Below are positions 1 through 7,974 of a stretch of 64,000 nucleotides of DNA, in pieces; the first letter of the stretch is position 1; the number at the start of each line of letters is the position of its first letter. The notes beneath the pieces were generated by a model. That model was not told where the DNA came from, did not search any database, and saw only the letters and a program-made list of their open reading frames with translations. The stretch is from assembly GCF_042678485.1 (NCBI RefSeq), contig NZ_JBHTKR010000005.1, positions 248,001 through 312,000 of the forward strand, written 5' to 3'. The stretch comes from Seohaeicola saemankumensis (GTDB lineage Bacteria; Pseudomonadota; Alphaproteobacteria; Rhodobacterales; Rhodobacteraceae). A program made the position numbers and the translations under genes.

Positions 1-1085
1 CATCGCCGAACTGGGCCCGCGCCGCGGAACAGGCCATCGCGGCCCTGGCGGAAATCGGGGCGGGATCGGTGACCTTCACCGATGCCGACATCACCCTTCT
101 GGCCGAACAAGGCACCGATCAGGCCCTGTTCGACCGCGTGGTCGGCGAGCTGGAAAGCCGCCTGCCCGATGTCTTTGCCCTGACCGCCGTGCTGCCCGCG
201 CCAGAGGTTGCAGACGCCAGGGGCCAGGCCGAATTCACGGCAATCCTGTCGGAAGACGGCAAGGTCGAGCTGCGCGGCCGCATCGGCGACGACACCAGCC
301 GCACCATCATGGAAACCTTCGCCAAGGCCCGCTTTGGCTCGGAGGCCGTACAATCCGCCGTGCGCAGTGACGACACCCTGACCGAGGACTGGACCGTGCG
401 CGTCCTGGCCGGGCTCGAGGCGCTGTCGCGCCTGACCTCTGGCCAGACGACGGTTCTGCCGGACCAGCTGACCGTGACGGGCGCGACGGGAAACGATCGC
501 GCCAGCGCCCAGATCGCGGCCCTGTTGGCGCAGAAGCTGGGCGAAGCGGCCGACTATACGATCAACGTCACCTATGACGAGGCGCTTGATCCCGTTGCGG
601 CCCTGCCGACGCCACAGGACTGCATCCGCCGGATCAACGCGATCCTGTCCACCCGCAAGATCAATTTCGAACCGGGATCCGATACACCGGATGCGGCGGC
701 CGCCGGCATCATCAATGACATCGCCGATATCCTAAAGGAATGCGGCGAACTCAAGCTCGAGATCAGCGGCCACACGGACAGCCAGGGACGCGCAGAGATG
801 AACCAGCGCCTGTCCGAGGCGCGTGCGCTGGCGGTCTTGAACGCGCTGCGTGCCAGGCGCGTGCTGACCTCGTCGATCACCTCGGTCGGTTATGGCATGG
901 ATCAACCCATCGCGGACAACGGCAGCGAGGAAGGCCGCGAGGCCAATCGCCGGATCGAATTCCGGCTGATCGGGATCGACGCTGCGGAGGATCAGCAGGG
1001 CACCCCGGCGCAAGCAGCCGCAGACGCGGCAAATGGCAATGACAACGGCGCAGACGGCACCGAAAAGCAAGGAAAGCGCGAGTGA
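1..1085 (+). CDS. OmpA-family peptidoglycan-binding protein, 5' end outside window
   Basis: The reading frame is open from the left edge through a GTG at 69 to a TGA at 1083-1085, so the true start lies upstream and this is a C-terminal part. The last third carries an OmpA C-terminal domain, recognisable from the NFEPGSDT strand, the SGHTDSQGR motif and the ANRRIEFRL end, which in this family binds diaminopimelate in peptidoglycan. The tail after the domain is Ala/Gln/Asp/Gly-rich. The earlier part contains repeated globular segments resembling the BON-like units seen in some alphaproteobacterial OmpA proteins, but that part is inference. Probably anchored in the outer membrane or periplasm. 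The next gene overlaps its stop. Confidence 0.8.
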   Translation, partial: SPNWARAAEQAIAALAEIGAGSVTFTDADITLLAEQGTDQALFDRVVGELESRLPDVFALTAVLPAPEVADARGQAEFTAILSEDGKVELRGRIGDDTSRTIMETFAKARFGSEAVQSAVRSDDTLTEDWTVRVLAGLEALSRLTSGQTTVLPDQLTVTGATGNDRASAQIAALLAQKLGEAADYTINVTYDEALDPVAALPTPQDCIRRINAILSTRKINFEPGSDTPDAAAAGIINDIADILKECGELKLEISGHTDSQGRAEMNQRLSEARALAVLNALRARRVLTSSITSVGYGMDQPIADNGSEEGREANRRIEFRLIGIDAAEDQQGTPAQAAADAANGNDNGADGTEKQGKRE

Positions 1086-1408
1086 ACAGAACCGAATTCA
1101 TCATCGCGACGGCGGTCATCCTTTTTGTGGCCTTCTGCCTGGGGTGGTTCGCCAACTGGCTGATCCATCGCTTCACCCGTGTCTCGAAGGCGGACATCGG
1201 AGAGTTGGAGCGCATGGCGCAGGAATTGCACGAGGCCGAAGAAACGCGCGACCAGGCGATCACCTACATGCAGCAGCGCGAGGCCGAACTGAGCAATCAG
1301 CTGGCCCAGACCGAGGCAGAGCTGTCGGCCACCATGGAAGGCCTGCGGGAAGCCCGCCACGAGGCCGAGGAAATGCGCGCCTATATCGAGCGGATGAACA
1401 ACCGCTGA
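1082..1408 (+). CDS. Small membrane-anchored coiled-coil protein
   Basis: A 108-residue protein whose GTG start overlaps the stop of the OmpA-family gene (GTGA), so the two are probably translationally coupled. Residues 6-28 form one hydrophobic membrane segment. Residues 38-105 are a charged, Glu/Ala-rich heptad region predicted to be a coiled coil, starting near the KADIGELERM stretch. I recognise no named family. Coupling to an OmpA-like protein suggests a cell-envelope structural role. It converges on the HPr-kinase-like gene, with 19 bases between the two stops. Confidence 0.7.
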   Translation: MNRTEFIIATAVILFVAFCLGWFANWLIHRFTRVSKADIGELERMAQELHEAEETRDQAITYMQQREAELSNQLAQTEAELSATMEGLREARHEAEEMRAYIERMNNR

Positions 1409-1427
1409 TCCGGCTCGCCCGGCTGGA

Positions 1428-2696
1428 TCAGGCCGCCGGCTGCACCAGCGATTCGGATTCGAACGCCCCCAGAAGGCTGGCCACATCCGCCGCGATCTGC
1501 GCGGGTGCGACATCCTGGAAAAATTCGGACAGCAGATCGGCGATATCCTGGCCGCTGATCGGTTCCTCCAGCATGGCCCAGATGGCCCGCGCCACCGGGT
1601 TCAGGTGGAAATAGCTGTATTCGGTCGCGTGCCACAGGAACAGATCGTCCTGAACCTCGCGCACCGCGACATGCGGGCTGCGCCGATACGTCAGCGCCAG
1701 GCTGGCGGGCGGGCGCACCACAGGCTCGATCACGGCTGGCAAGGGCGGCGCGACCGCGACACCCAGGGCCGGCAGGCCGTCGGTGGCAAAGGCGCGACGC
1801 AGCAAGGCCACCGCATCCTCGATATCGGAATAAACCAGCTTGAGGCACAGCACCCCCTCGACCATCCGCGTCACCTGGTCGAAATGGGCGGTATCCTCGC
1901 CGGGGGCTGAAATATTCTGCCGCACCAGGTGCTGAACGGCCTCGGTCGGCTCCATCCGGTGCAACTGCGCCGGCACATCCTGGCCGCGGGCCAGCACGAT
2001 GAAAGCCCTGACCGGCGCGCGCGTGCCATGCGGGGCAATATTCGGACCGCACAGGTAGCCATAGCGCCGGTCGGCAGGCCCCATATGGGCATCGACATGG
2101 GCGCGAAAGGCATCGGTCACGGTATCGGGCAGGGGCAGGCGCAGGCGCGGGGCCAGCCCCAGGCCAAAGGCCAGGCCATCCTCGAGAACCGGCAGGATGT
2201 CATCACAGAACACCGTCATGTCCGGTTCGGCCGTCATGCGCGAGATCAGGGTGCTTTTTCCCGCACGGGCCGGTCCGGTCAGCACCACCAGATGCCCGTT
2301 TATCTGCACCGCGCCGCAATGCAGCCCCAGGCAGCCGCGATGCTGGTTGCAGAACGCCTGCGAGATATCGGCGACAACCCCACAGGCCGCGCTGGCGACC
2401 TGAAGCCCCGCAAGCGGCTTGTCCAGCCATGGCGAATGCAGGTCCATCCTGTCGCCGTTTCGCCGGATCAGGGACACAGATGTTGCGCCATCGGGACCCT
2501 GCGTGTCGGACCCGCTGATCGTGACCTCGGGGGTCCAGCCCACCATCAGCCCGTTCAGCGCGTCCAGAACCTCGGGCGCGTTTTCCAGAAGAACGGCGCC
2601 ATCAAGACCCGGATACGTCAGGTGCTGCACAACAGGATAAGGGGCGCGCATGTGGCGCACCCCCTCGGTGACCTGCGCGTTGTCGCAGGCCGTCAT
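1428..2696 (-). CDS. HPr-kinase-like P-loop protein fused to a PqqD domain
   Basis: 422 residues with ATG at 2696, one base after the TGA of the short Gly/Ser-repeat gene, so the two are coupled. Residues about 120-165 contain a Walker A motif (GPARAGKST, residues 141-149) and an acidic FCDD strand, as in HPr kinase-related proteins. Residues about 335-422 resemble PqqD, the winged-helix peptide-recognition fold (RRE) used in many RiPP pathways. In lasso-peptide clusters, HprK-like kinases phosphorylate a C-terminal serine of the peptide. Here a Ser-rich small protein lies directly upstream, so it is a plausible substrate, but that is inference. No PTS genes are nearby. An in-frame extension upstream of 2696 runs through the repeat coding region and was rejected as the start. 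Confidence 0.8.
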   Translation of the reverse strand: MTACDNAQVTEGVRHMRAPYPVVQHLTYPGLDGAVLLENAPEVLDALNGLMVGWTPEVTISGSDTQGPDGATSVSLIRRNGDRMDLHSPWLDKPLAGLQVASAACGVVADISQAFCNQHRGCLGLHCGAVQINGHLVVLTGPARAGKSTLISRMTAEPDMTVFCDDILPVLEDGLAFGLGLAPRLRLPLPDTVTDAFRAHVDAHMGPADRRYGYLCGPNIAPHGTRAPVRAFIVLARGQDVPAQLHRMEPTEAVQHLVRQNISAPGEDTAHFDQVTRMVEGVLCLKLVYSDIEDAVALLRRAFATDGLPALGVAVAPPLPAVIEPVVRPPASLALTYRRSPHVAVREVQDDLFLWHATEYSYFHLNPVARAIWAMLEEPISGQDIADLLSEFFQDVAPAQIAADVASLLGAFESESLVQPAA

Positions 2697-2697
2697 G

Positions 2698-3081
2698 TCA
2701 GCGCTTGCCTGCGCCCGACGGACCGGACGGACCTGACGCACTTGACGGACCTGACGTCCCGGAGCTGCTCGAGGAGCTCGAGTCGTCCGAAGGTCCCGAA
2801 GCACTGGAGGCACCAGACGCACCAGACGCACCGGATGCACCCGAGGACCCACCCGACGCACCACCCGACGCACCGCCAGAGCCGCCACCGGAGCCACCGC
2901 CAGAGCCGCCACCGGAGCCGCCACCGGAGCCACCTGCCCCACCGCCCGAGCCACCGCTCGACGCATGGGCCGCACCCAGATGCATCATCACGGGCGCAAC
3001 ATAAAGCACGCCAGACGCAAGGCCGAGACGGGCCAGCAGAGCCCGACGCGAAACGCTGGTCTTGGAATTCTGTTCAGACAT
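2698..3081 (-). CDS. Short Tat-type exported Gly/Ser-repeat protein
   Basis: 127 residues from the ATG at 3081. The N-terminus has a Tat-like signal: SRRALLAR at residues 11-18, a hydrophobic stretch, and a likely cleavage after AHA at residue 40. The rest is almost pure low complexity: GGGS-type repeats at residues 43-78, GAS triplets at 81-92, a DDSSSSSSS block at 99-107 and SGP units ending in AGKR. There is no cysteine and no globular domain. It sits between the S8 protease gene (73 bases upstream) and the kinase/PqqD gene (overlapping context downstream). It could be the substrate of a modification system or a secreted structural peptide. A start six codons earlier is possible. Confidence 0.7.
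   Translation of the reverse strand: MSEQNSKTSVSRRALLARLGLASGVLYVAPVMMHLGAAHASSGGSGGGAGGSGGGSGGGSGGGSGGGSGGASGGASGGSSGASGASGASGASSASGPSDDSSSSSSSGTSGPSSASGPSGPSGAGKR
2788..2958 (-). repeat. Gly/Ser-codon tandem repeats in the short exported protein
   Basis: Imperfect 9-12 base tandem units encode GGGS and GAS repeats. Such tracts are prone to slippage, so repeat number may differ between strains. Confidence 0.8.
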
Positions 3082-3154
3082 GTTTCTCATCCTTTCCACT
3101 CATGACACCGCAACATCAAGCGGCCATGCAATAAGAACGGCACCGTGCCCCGGA

Positions 3155-4564
3155 CTATTCCCCGCTGACCGAAAAAACTTCGGAAACCTCACCCTTGCAG
3201 GAGCCGGGCGCCGAAACCAGCCCGTTGCCATAGACCGGATCATACCCTGCTTGCCCAAGATCGGTGGCGCAATCGATCAGTTGCTTGACCGCGCTCGCCA
3301 GCGGGGCTTTCGGATCCCGCATCCGCTGCACGGCCAGCGCCGCAGTCACGAAGGGGGCGGCATAGGATGTCCCCGACTTGAGCCGCCCGCCCGAGACCGA
3401 AGCCGCCGTCCAGACGCCCACACCGGGCGCTGCAAGACTGATGTAGGGCCCCTGGTTCGCCTGGCGGTAGATACGCTGCCGGCTATCCACGGCGGTTACC
3501 GCGATCACATGGGGCCAGGCCGCGGGATAGGCAGGTTTTGCCCCGGCGCCGCCATTGCCGGCCGCCGCCACAAGCGCCACCGATCTAGCCGCGGCTTGCG
3601 CGGTAATCTGGCGCAGCACCGCGTTTTCAGGACCCGAAAAGCTGAGGTTGATGACACTGACGCCTTCACCCAGAAGCAGGTCAACCGCCGCCGCAAGCGA
3701 AAAGGCATCGGCCTGGTCGCCACCACGCCCGCGATGGAATGCTTCGACCGCAATCAACCGGGCATTTGGCAAAAGACCCGGAACGCGACTGTCCATGCGC
3801 CCCAGCAAAAGGGCGGCAATTGCCGTGCCGTGCTGCCGACCCGAGGCGTTGCGATCACCGATATCGGCCTGATAGACCTTCAGTTTCTGGCCCCGCAGTG
3901 CATCATGATCGACATTGATCCCTGTATCTATCATGCCGATGCGGGGTGCGAAGGCACTGGGCCAGCCTGACCAGCTGATCATCTCATGGGCCGCACAGGA
4001 TCCGTTCCTGCAGGGGAAATCATCCGTCGTGTAAAGATGATTGGCATCTGCCGTGGCCCCCGGCAGACGACGGGCCAGTTCGGTCTGCGCCTGCGCGGAT
4101 GTGCGCCCGAAGGGCAATTCAAGCCGCACAAGGCGTTGGTTCAATGTGTTGTTGTTACGCGATCCCAGAACGCGGTACCCCAGCGCCTCGACCGCGGCCA
4201 CGCTCTGCCCGGCTGGCAGGGCCAGCAGGATTTCTTCTCGCACGCCGTCGCCGTCGCGTTGCGAACTGATTGGCCCCGATGCCCGCGACGCGCCGCTGGC
4301 CCCCGAAGCGCCCGAGGCGCCCGAGCTGCCGCCGCTCCCCCCGCCGCTACCGCCACCGCTGCCGCCACCGCTGCCACCTCCACCGCTGCCACCTCCACCG
4401 CCATCGCCGCCGCCACCCGAGGCGCGCGCCATGCCCAGCGCGGTCAGGGCCGGTGCCGTATAGGCGATCGTCCCCGCCAGTCCGATCCGTCGCAAAAGGG
4501 CGCGACGCGCCATGTCCGGGCTCTGGGCTGTGTCTGTTCTTGGGCCTGTGGTCCTCTTGGACAT
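3155..4564 (-). CDS. Tat-exported subtilisin-like serine protease (S8) with Gly/Ser linker
   Basis: 469 residues from the ATG at 4564, which follows a GAGGAG ribosome site. Residues 19-48 are a Tat-like signal (ARRALLRR, then a hydrophobic core ending GMARA). Residues 49-98 are a Gly/Ser/Ala-repeat tract. The S8 catalytic domain follows, with Asp213 (MIDTGIN), His245 (QHGTA), oxyanion Asn337 or near (AAGNGG) and Ser400 (SGTSYAAP). CRNGSC at residues 185-190 could form a disulfide, fitting a periplasmic or extracellular enzyme. The catalytic set looks complete. It is the first gene of a three-gene run with the repeat protein and the kinase/PqqD gene, divergent from the ECF sigma gene. It may process the neighbouring repeat protein, which is inference. 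Confidence 0.85.
   Translation of the reverse strand: MSKRTTGPRTDTAQSPDMARRALLRRIGLAGTIAYTAPALTALGMARASGGGGDGGGGGSGGGGSGGGSGGGSGGGSGGSSGASGASGASGASRASGPISSQRDGDGVREEILLALPAGQSVAAVEALGYRVLGSRNNNTLNQRLVRLELPFGRTSAQAQTELARRLPGATADANHLYTTDDFPCRNGSCAAHEMISWSGWPSAFAPRIGMIDTGINVDHDALRGQKLKVYQADIGDRNASGRQHGTAIAALLLGRMDSRVPGLLPNARLIAVEAFHRGRGGDQADAFSLAAAVDLLLGEGVSVINLSFSGPENAVLRQITAQAAARSVALVAAAGNGGAGAKPAYPAAWPHVIAVTAVDSRQRIYRQANQGPYISLAAPGVGVWTAASVSGGRLKSGTSYAAPFVTAALAVQRMRDPKAPLASAVKQLIDCATDLGQAGYDPVYGNGLVSAPGSCKGEVSEVFSVSGE
4271..4420 (-). repeat. Gly/Ser-codon tandem repeats in the S8 protease
   Basis: Encodes residues 49-98, GGGS units followed by GASGASGASGAS and ASGP. The last part is nearly identical to the equivalent part of the neighbouring short protein. 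Confidence 0.8.
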
Positions 4565-4604
4565 ACCTTGTACTCCTCTGACAGGCAGGGCCGGCAACAC
4601 CTTC

Positions 4605-4628
4605 AACCGATCTGACGCCTTGCGTTCC
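4605..4628 (-). promoter_or_regulatory. Weak candidate ECF-type promoter of the protease operon
   Basis: On the minus strand GGAAC (4628-4624) and CGGTT (4609-4605) are separated by 14 bases, upstream of the protease start. The elements resemble ECF -35 and -10 boxes, but the spacing is shorter than the usual 16, so the call is tentative. Confidence 0.25.
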
Positions 4629-4721
4629 GCAATCCCCTGCGCGACGCCATGGTTTCACAAAACAACAACGCAGCAGACCTGTCTGCTATTCCCTGATCGG
4701 TTCATTTTTTTGACAATACCC

Positions 4722-4746
4722 GGAATAAAATCGCTGTCGTGCCGTT
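4722..4746 (+). promoter_or_regulatory. Candidate ECF-type promoter of the sigma/anti-sigma operon
   Basis: GGAAT and CGTT are separated by 16 bases and lie 52 bases upstream of the sigma start. This matches the common ECF pattern GGAAC-N16-CGTT with one mismatch and would allow autoregulation. Confidence 0.4.
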
Positions 4747-4797
4747 TTCTGCCCGGTAACAAGTTTAAAGTGCCGTAGGTTCACGAGGGAAAACTCC

Positions 4798-5337
4798 GTG
4801 TCAGATGCGATCCGCAACGAGATGATCCAAATACTTCCCCGCCTGCGTGCTTTCGGGCGGAGCCTGACAGGTGTGCAGGATCAGGCTGACGATCTTGTGC
4901 AAGTGACCGTGGAAAAGGCGCTGCGCCATATCGACAGCTACCAACCGGGAACGCGACTGGACAGCTGGATGTTTCGCATCATGCGCAACGCCTGGATCGA
5001 CAGCCACCGGGCGCGCCGCAACACCGTGGCGCTGCACGATGTGGAAAGCGTATCCCCCCTGATCGGCGAGGACGGTCGCGACGTGACCGAGAACCGCGTT
5101 TACCTGGCACAGGTCCGCCTTGCGATGGGCGCGCTGCCTGAAGACCAGCGTGCCGTTCTGATGCTCGTCTGTGTCGAGGGGCTGCGCTACCGCGAAGTGG
5201 CCGAGGCGCTGGGCATCCCCGAAGGCACGGTGATGAGTCGGCTGTCGCGGGGCCGCATGGCGCTTGCACAAGCCTTGAACATGACGACCGAGACAGATGG
5301 CCATGCGGCCGGACACACCCAGGGGACAACCCGATGA
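4798..5337 (+). CDS. ECF RNA polymerase sigma factor
   Basis: 179 residues with a GTG start behind a GAGGGA site. Region 2 spans about residues 10-75 (DDLVQVTVEKAL, then SWMFRIMRNAWID). Region 4 spans about 100-155 (LPEDQRAVLMLV, then YREVAEALGIPEGTVMSRLSRGR), the usual two-domain ECF layout. It would direct RNA polymerase to a small regulon. Its stop overlaps the anti-sigma start (ATGA), so the two are made together. It is divergent from the S8 protease/repeat protein/kinase operon, which is the obvious candidate target. The ECF subgroup cannot be told by eye. Confidence 0.92.
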   Translation: MSDAIRNEMIQILPRLRAFGRSLTGVQDQADDLVQVTVEKALRHIDSYQPGTRLDSWMFRIMRNAWIDSHRARRNTVALHDVESVSPLIGEDGRDVTENRVYLAQVRLAMGALPEDQRAVLMLVCVEGLRYREVAEALGIPEGTVMSRLSRGRMALAQALNMTTETDGHAAGHTQGTTR

Positions 5338-6086
5338 CCCAGAAACACCAATCGAATGTGAGTGACGACATGCTGATGGCCCTTGCCGATGGCGAATTGA
5401 CCGGACCCGACGCCAGCAAACTGCTTGCGCGGATCAAGGCCAGCCCGGACCTGACCGCGCGCTTTGCGACATTCACCGCAACCGCGAAAGCCCTGCGCGA
5501 CGCGATGGATCCGAGCAGCGTGCCGGATCATCTGATCGCCACAGTGCTGACAGCGCCGATGGGAGAGGCTGATACAAACATCGCCGATACGAACAATACG
5601 GGCGCGACCGTCACGCCACTGCGGGCCAGGGCGAAGGTGGCACCGGCGCGGGCGGTCTGGTCGATGGCCATGGCGGCGTCATTTGCCGTGGCCGTGGGCA
5701 TCGGCGGCTTCTTGGCAGGGCGCGGCATGGCCCCTGCCCCCGCTGGGCTGGAAAGCGCGGCCATGGCCCTGACCGGCACGGCCACAGGCGGCAGCGCGAT
5801 GCTTGCCGATGGCAGCGCCGCCCGCGTGCTTGGCAGCTTTGACACCGATATCGGCCTTTGCCGGCTGATCGCGCTGGATCGGGCGGATGGCCACGCGGGC
5901 CGTGCGGTTGTCTGTCTATCGGAAAACAATGGCTGGCAAACGGCGCTTTCGGTTTCGGAAGGATCCTCGAACATGTTCCTGCCCGCATCGGACATGGCCG
6001 TCGGCCTGATCGACGACTTCCTGAACGGGATCGGCGCAGGCGCGCCGATGTCACCCGAAGACGAGGCGCGCACCCTGTCACGATAG
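5334..6086 (+). CDS. Anti-sigma factor, single membrane span
   Basis: 250 residues starting with ATG inside the sigma stop. The N-terminus (DDMLMALADGEL, about residues 11-22) is the typical start of an RseA/FecR-type anti-sigma domain. No zinc-binding HxxxCxxC motif is present. Residues about 106-130 form one transmembrane helix, followed by a periplasmic part of about 120 residues with two cysteines in the C-terminal domain (LCRLIA and VVCLSE). The arrangement fits a membrane-bound inhibitor that releases the sigma factor on an envelope signal. The signal is unknown. Position after the sigma gene is the main support. Confidence 0.85.
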   Translation: MTQKHQSNVSDDMLMALADGELTGPDASKLLARIKASPDLTARFATFTATAKALRDAMDPSSVPDHLIATVLTAPMGEADTNIADTNNTGATVTPLRARAKVAPARAVWSMAMAASFAVAVGIGGFLAGRGMAPAPAGLESAAMALTGTATGGSAMLADGSAARVLGSFDTDIGLCRLIALDRADGHAGRAVVCLSENNGWQTALSVSEGSSNMFLPASDMAVGLIDDFLNGIGAGAPMSPEDEARTLSR

Positions 6087-6096
6087 CGCAGAGGGC

Positions 6097-6393
6097 TCAG
6101 GCAATCAGGATCGCACTGACCTTGAGGGCGCGTTGCGGGCTGCCTTTGACCTTGAGCTTGCCCATCATTAAGGCCGCAGCCGGGTTCTGTTCGCTAGACA
6201 GGATACTGCGAAACACCTGTTCCGTGGCGGCCAGGGTCACATCTGCGGCCTCGTCCCCGATGGCGGCGCGGGCCCCGGTGGTGTCCAGCATCACCGCACC
6301 TTCGCCCGCGATCTCAAGCCGTGCGGTACCCTGCAACTGGCCGGTCACGCGCGGGCCAAGGAAGGCGATGAAATCTTCAAGGATGGCGGACAT
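6097..6393 (-). CDS. SCP2-type sterol/lipid-carrier domain protein
   Basis: 98 residues. The whole protein fits a small SCP2 domain: an N-terminal helix, the strand pattern RLEIAGEGAVMLDT, then ADVTLAATEQVFRSILSSEQNPAAALMMGKLKVKGS, where the MGKLKVKG motif is a hallmark of the family. These cytosolic proteins bind lipids or hydrophobic ligands; the bacterial ligand is usually unknown. It converges on the anti-sigma gene, with only 10 bases between the stops, and 105 bases separate it from moaE. Confidence 0.85.
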   Translation of the reverse strand: MSAILEDFIAFLGPRVTGQLQGTARLEIAGEGAVMLDTTGARAAIGDEAADVTLAATEQVFRSILSSEQNPAAALMMGKLKVKGSPQRALKVSAILIA

Positions 6394-6498
6394 GGCGCGG
6401 GCTCCGGGTGACAGGACTTGGTGGTACCCCCGCAGGTCAAACGATTGCGGCGCGATTTGCCAAGTGCGACCTCGCGTCAGCCCCGCGTTGCGCGCGGA

Positions 6499-6942
6499 TT
6501 ACCAGCGGGTCAGCGCGTCTTCGTCCTCATCCTTGGCGGCCACCCAGCTTTCACCGTCTGCGCCCTGTTCCTTTTTCCAGAAAGGCGCGCGGGATTTCAG
6601 GTAGTCCATCAGGTATTCCGCCGCCTCAAAGGCATCACGGCGATGGGGCGCGGCGGTCGCGACCATCATTATCATCTCGCCCGGCCGCATCGGCCCATAG
6701 CGGTGAATCACCAGAACATCGCCAAGCGACCAGCGCGCCTGCGCCTCGGCGGCGATCTTTTCCAGCGCGCGTTCGGTCATGCCGGGATAATGTTCGATCA
6801 TCATCTGTCGCAGCGGATGCGCGGGATTGTCGCGCACCACGCCGGAAAACGTGACGATGGCCCCCATGTCGGTCCGGCCTGCCGCAAAGGCATTGGCCTC
6901 GGCGCCCAGGTCAAAGGGGCTTTGCTGCACCACGATCCGCAT
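6499..6942 (-). CDS. moaE: Molybdopterin synthase catalytic subunit MoaE
   Basis: 147 residues, the usual length. MoaE transfers sulfur from MoaD to precursor Z (cyclic pyranopterin monophosphate) to make molybdopterin. Visible family marks are the GAIVTFSGVVRD strand, the IEHYPGMTE motif, VIHRYG, the AAPHRRDAFEA helix and the late FWKKE lysine motif used in catalysis. It follows moaD with 14 bases between them, and moaD in turn overlaps pgsA. The nitrate reductase on the island at 36-43 kb needs this cofactor, so these core genes serve the acquired enzyme. Confidence 0.95.
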   Translation of the reverse strand: MRIVVQQSPFDLGAEANAFAAGRTDMGAIVTFSGVVRDNPAHPLRQMMIEHYPGMTERALEKIAAEAQARWSLGDVLVIHRYGPMRPGEMIMMVATAAPHRRDAFEAAEYLMDYLKSRAPFWKKEQGADGESWVAAKDEDEDALTRW

Positions 6943-6956
6943 GACAGCCCCCCTTG

Positions 6957-7205
6957 TCAGCCGCCGGTCATCGGCGGGAAGAACGCAACCTCGCGCACGC
7001 CGGCAAGCGGCGCGTCGAAATCGGTCAGGTCCTGGTCCACGGCCACACGCAGCGCGGACAGATCCGAAAAGGCCAGGGCATAGCGTTCTTCGCGGGCGCG
7101 CAACTCCGCGACCAGGTCGGCCACGGTGGCCGCCTGCGTGTCGACCTGTTCGCGCGCCAGCCCGATCCGTTCACGGACCCAGGCGAAATAAAGAATATCG
7201 ATCAT
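6957..7205 (-). CDS. moaD: Molybdopterin synthase sulfur carrier MoaD
   Basis: 82 residues from the ATG at 7205, which overlaps the pgsA stop as ATGA. It is a ubiquitin-like small protein ending in Pro-Pro-Met-Thr-Gly-Gly. The terminal GG is adenylated by MoeB and thiocarboxylated before sulfur transfer in the MoaE complex. An open frame extends far upstream but lies over pgsA in another frame, so the short start was chosen. Confidence 0.93.
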   Translation of the reverse strand: MIDILYFAWVRERIGLAREQVDTQAATVADLVAELRAREERYALAFSDLSALRVAVDQDLTDFDAPLAGVREVAFFPPMTGG

Positions 7206-7867
7206 CTGTCTTCCCTCAGGAGCGGCTGGGCCTTGCGGAAATAATCCACCCCCGTGATCAACGTCAATGCCGCCGCGATCCACAGCAGGGTCAGCCCGAG
7301 GTTGCCAGACCAGATCATGCCTGCCAGCTTCCAGCGCAGGCCATGCAGATCCGGTTGCCGGCCCTCGATGACTGCCAGAACCGTCGCCTCGTCCATGCCG
7401 TAGATGATCATGCCGAAGTAATGTTCGAACACGCCCTGTGCAAAAAGAACGGCGATGGCGACCATCTGGGTTGTGGTCTTCCACTTGGCCAGGCTCGTGA
7501 CCTTCAGCGTGCCGGCCACATCGCCAAGAAACTCGCGCAGGCCGGATACAAACACTTCGCGGAACAGGATCACGGTCGCCGGCAGCACCAGCCAGGGCGA
7601 CATCGAGGAATAGCCCACGATCACCATCAGCGCGATGACCACCATCGCCTTGTCCGCGATCGGATCCAGCATCGCGCCCATCTTGGTTTCCTGCTTCCAT
7701 TCACGCGCAAGATAGCCGTCGAACCAGTCCGTGATGGCCGCCGTCACGAACAGCATCAGCGCGAACCAGTCAGCATAGGGCCTTGTGAAATAAAGAAACA
7801 TGACCGCCACGCCGGGGGCAGCCAACAACCGTCCAGCGGTCAGGATATTCGGCAGGGTCCATGTCAT
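7202..7867 (-). CDS. pgsA: CDP-diacylglycerol-glycerol-3-phosphate 3-phosphatidyltransferase
   Basis: 221 residues with about five to six membrane helices. The CDP-alcohol phosphatidyltransferase signature is clear: DGYLAR, then MGAMLDPIADK (the DGxxAR-x8-GxxxDxxxD pattern) at about residues 49-72. The enzyme makes phosphatidylglycerophosphate, the precursor of phosphatidylglycerol. The N-terminus (MTWTLPNILTAGRLLAAP) is typical. It is the first gene of pgsA-moaD-moaE, an arrangement I know from other Rhodobacteraceae. Confidence 0.95.
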   Translation of the reverse strand: MTWTLPNILTAGRLLAAPGVAVMFLYFTRPYADWFALMLFVTAAITDWFDGYLAREWKQETKMGAMLDPIADKAMVVIALMVIVGYSSMSPWLVLPATVILFREVFVSGLREFLGDVAGTLKVTSLAKWKTTTQMVAIAVLFAQGVFEHYFGMIIYGMDEATVLAVIEGRQPDLHGLRWKLAGMIWSGNLGLTLLWIAAALTLITGVDYFRKAQPLLREDR

Positions 7868-7974
7868 GCCTCATACCTAGCGGGTCTTTTGCGCACAGGG
7901 AAGGCGATAAGATGGGCGCCGGCGCACACAACCGACAGGGCAGACGAGTATTTCGGGAACGATGAAGCCGCAGG

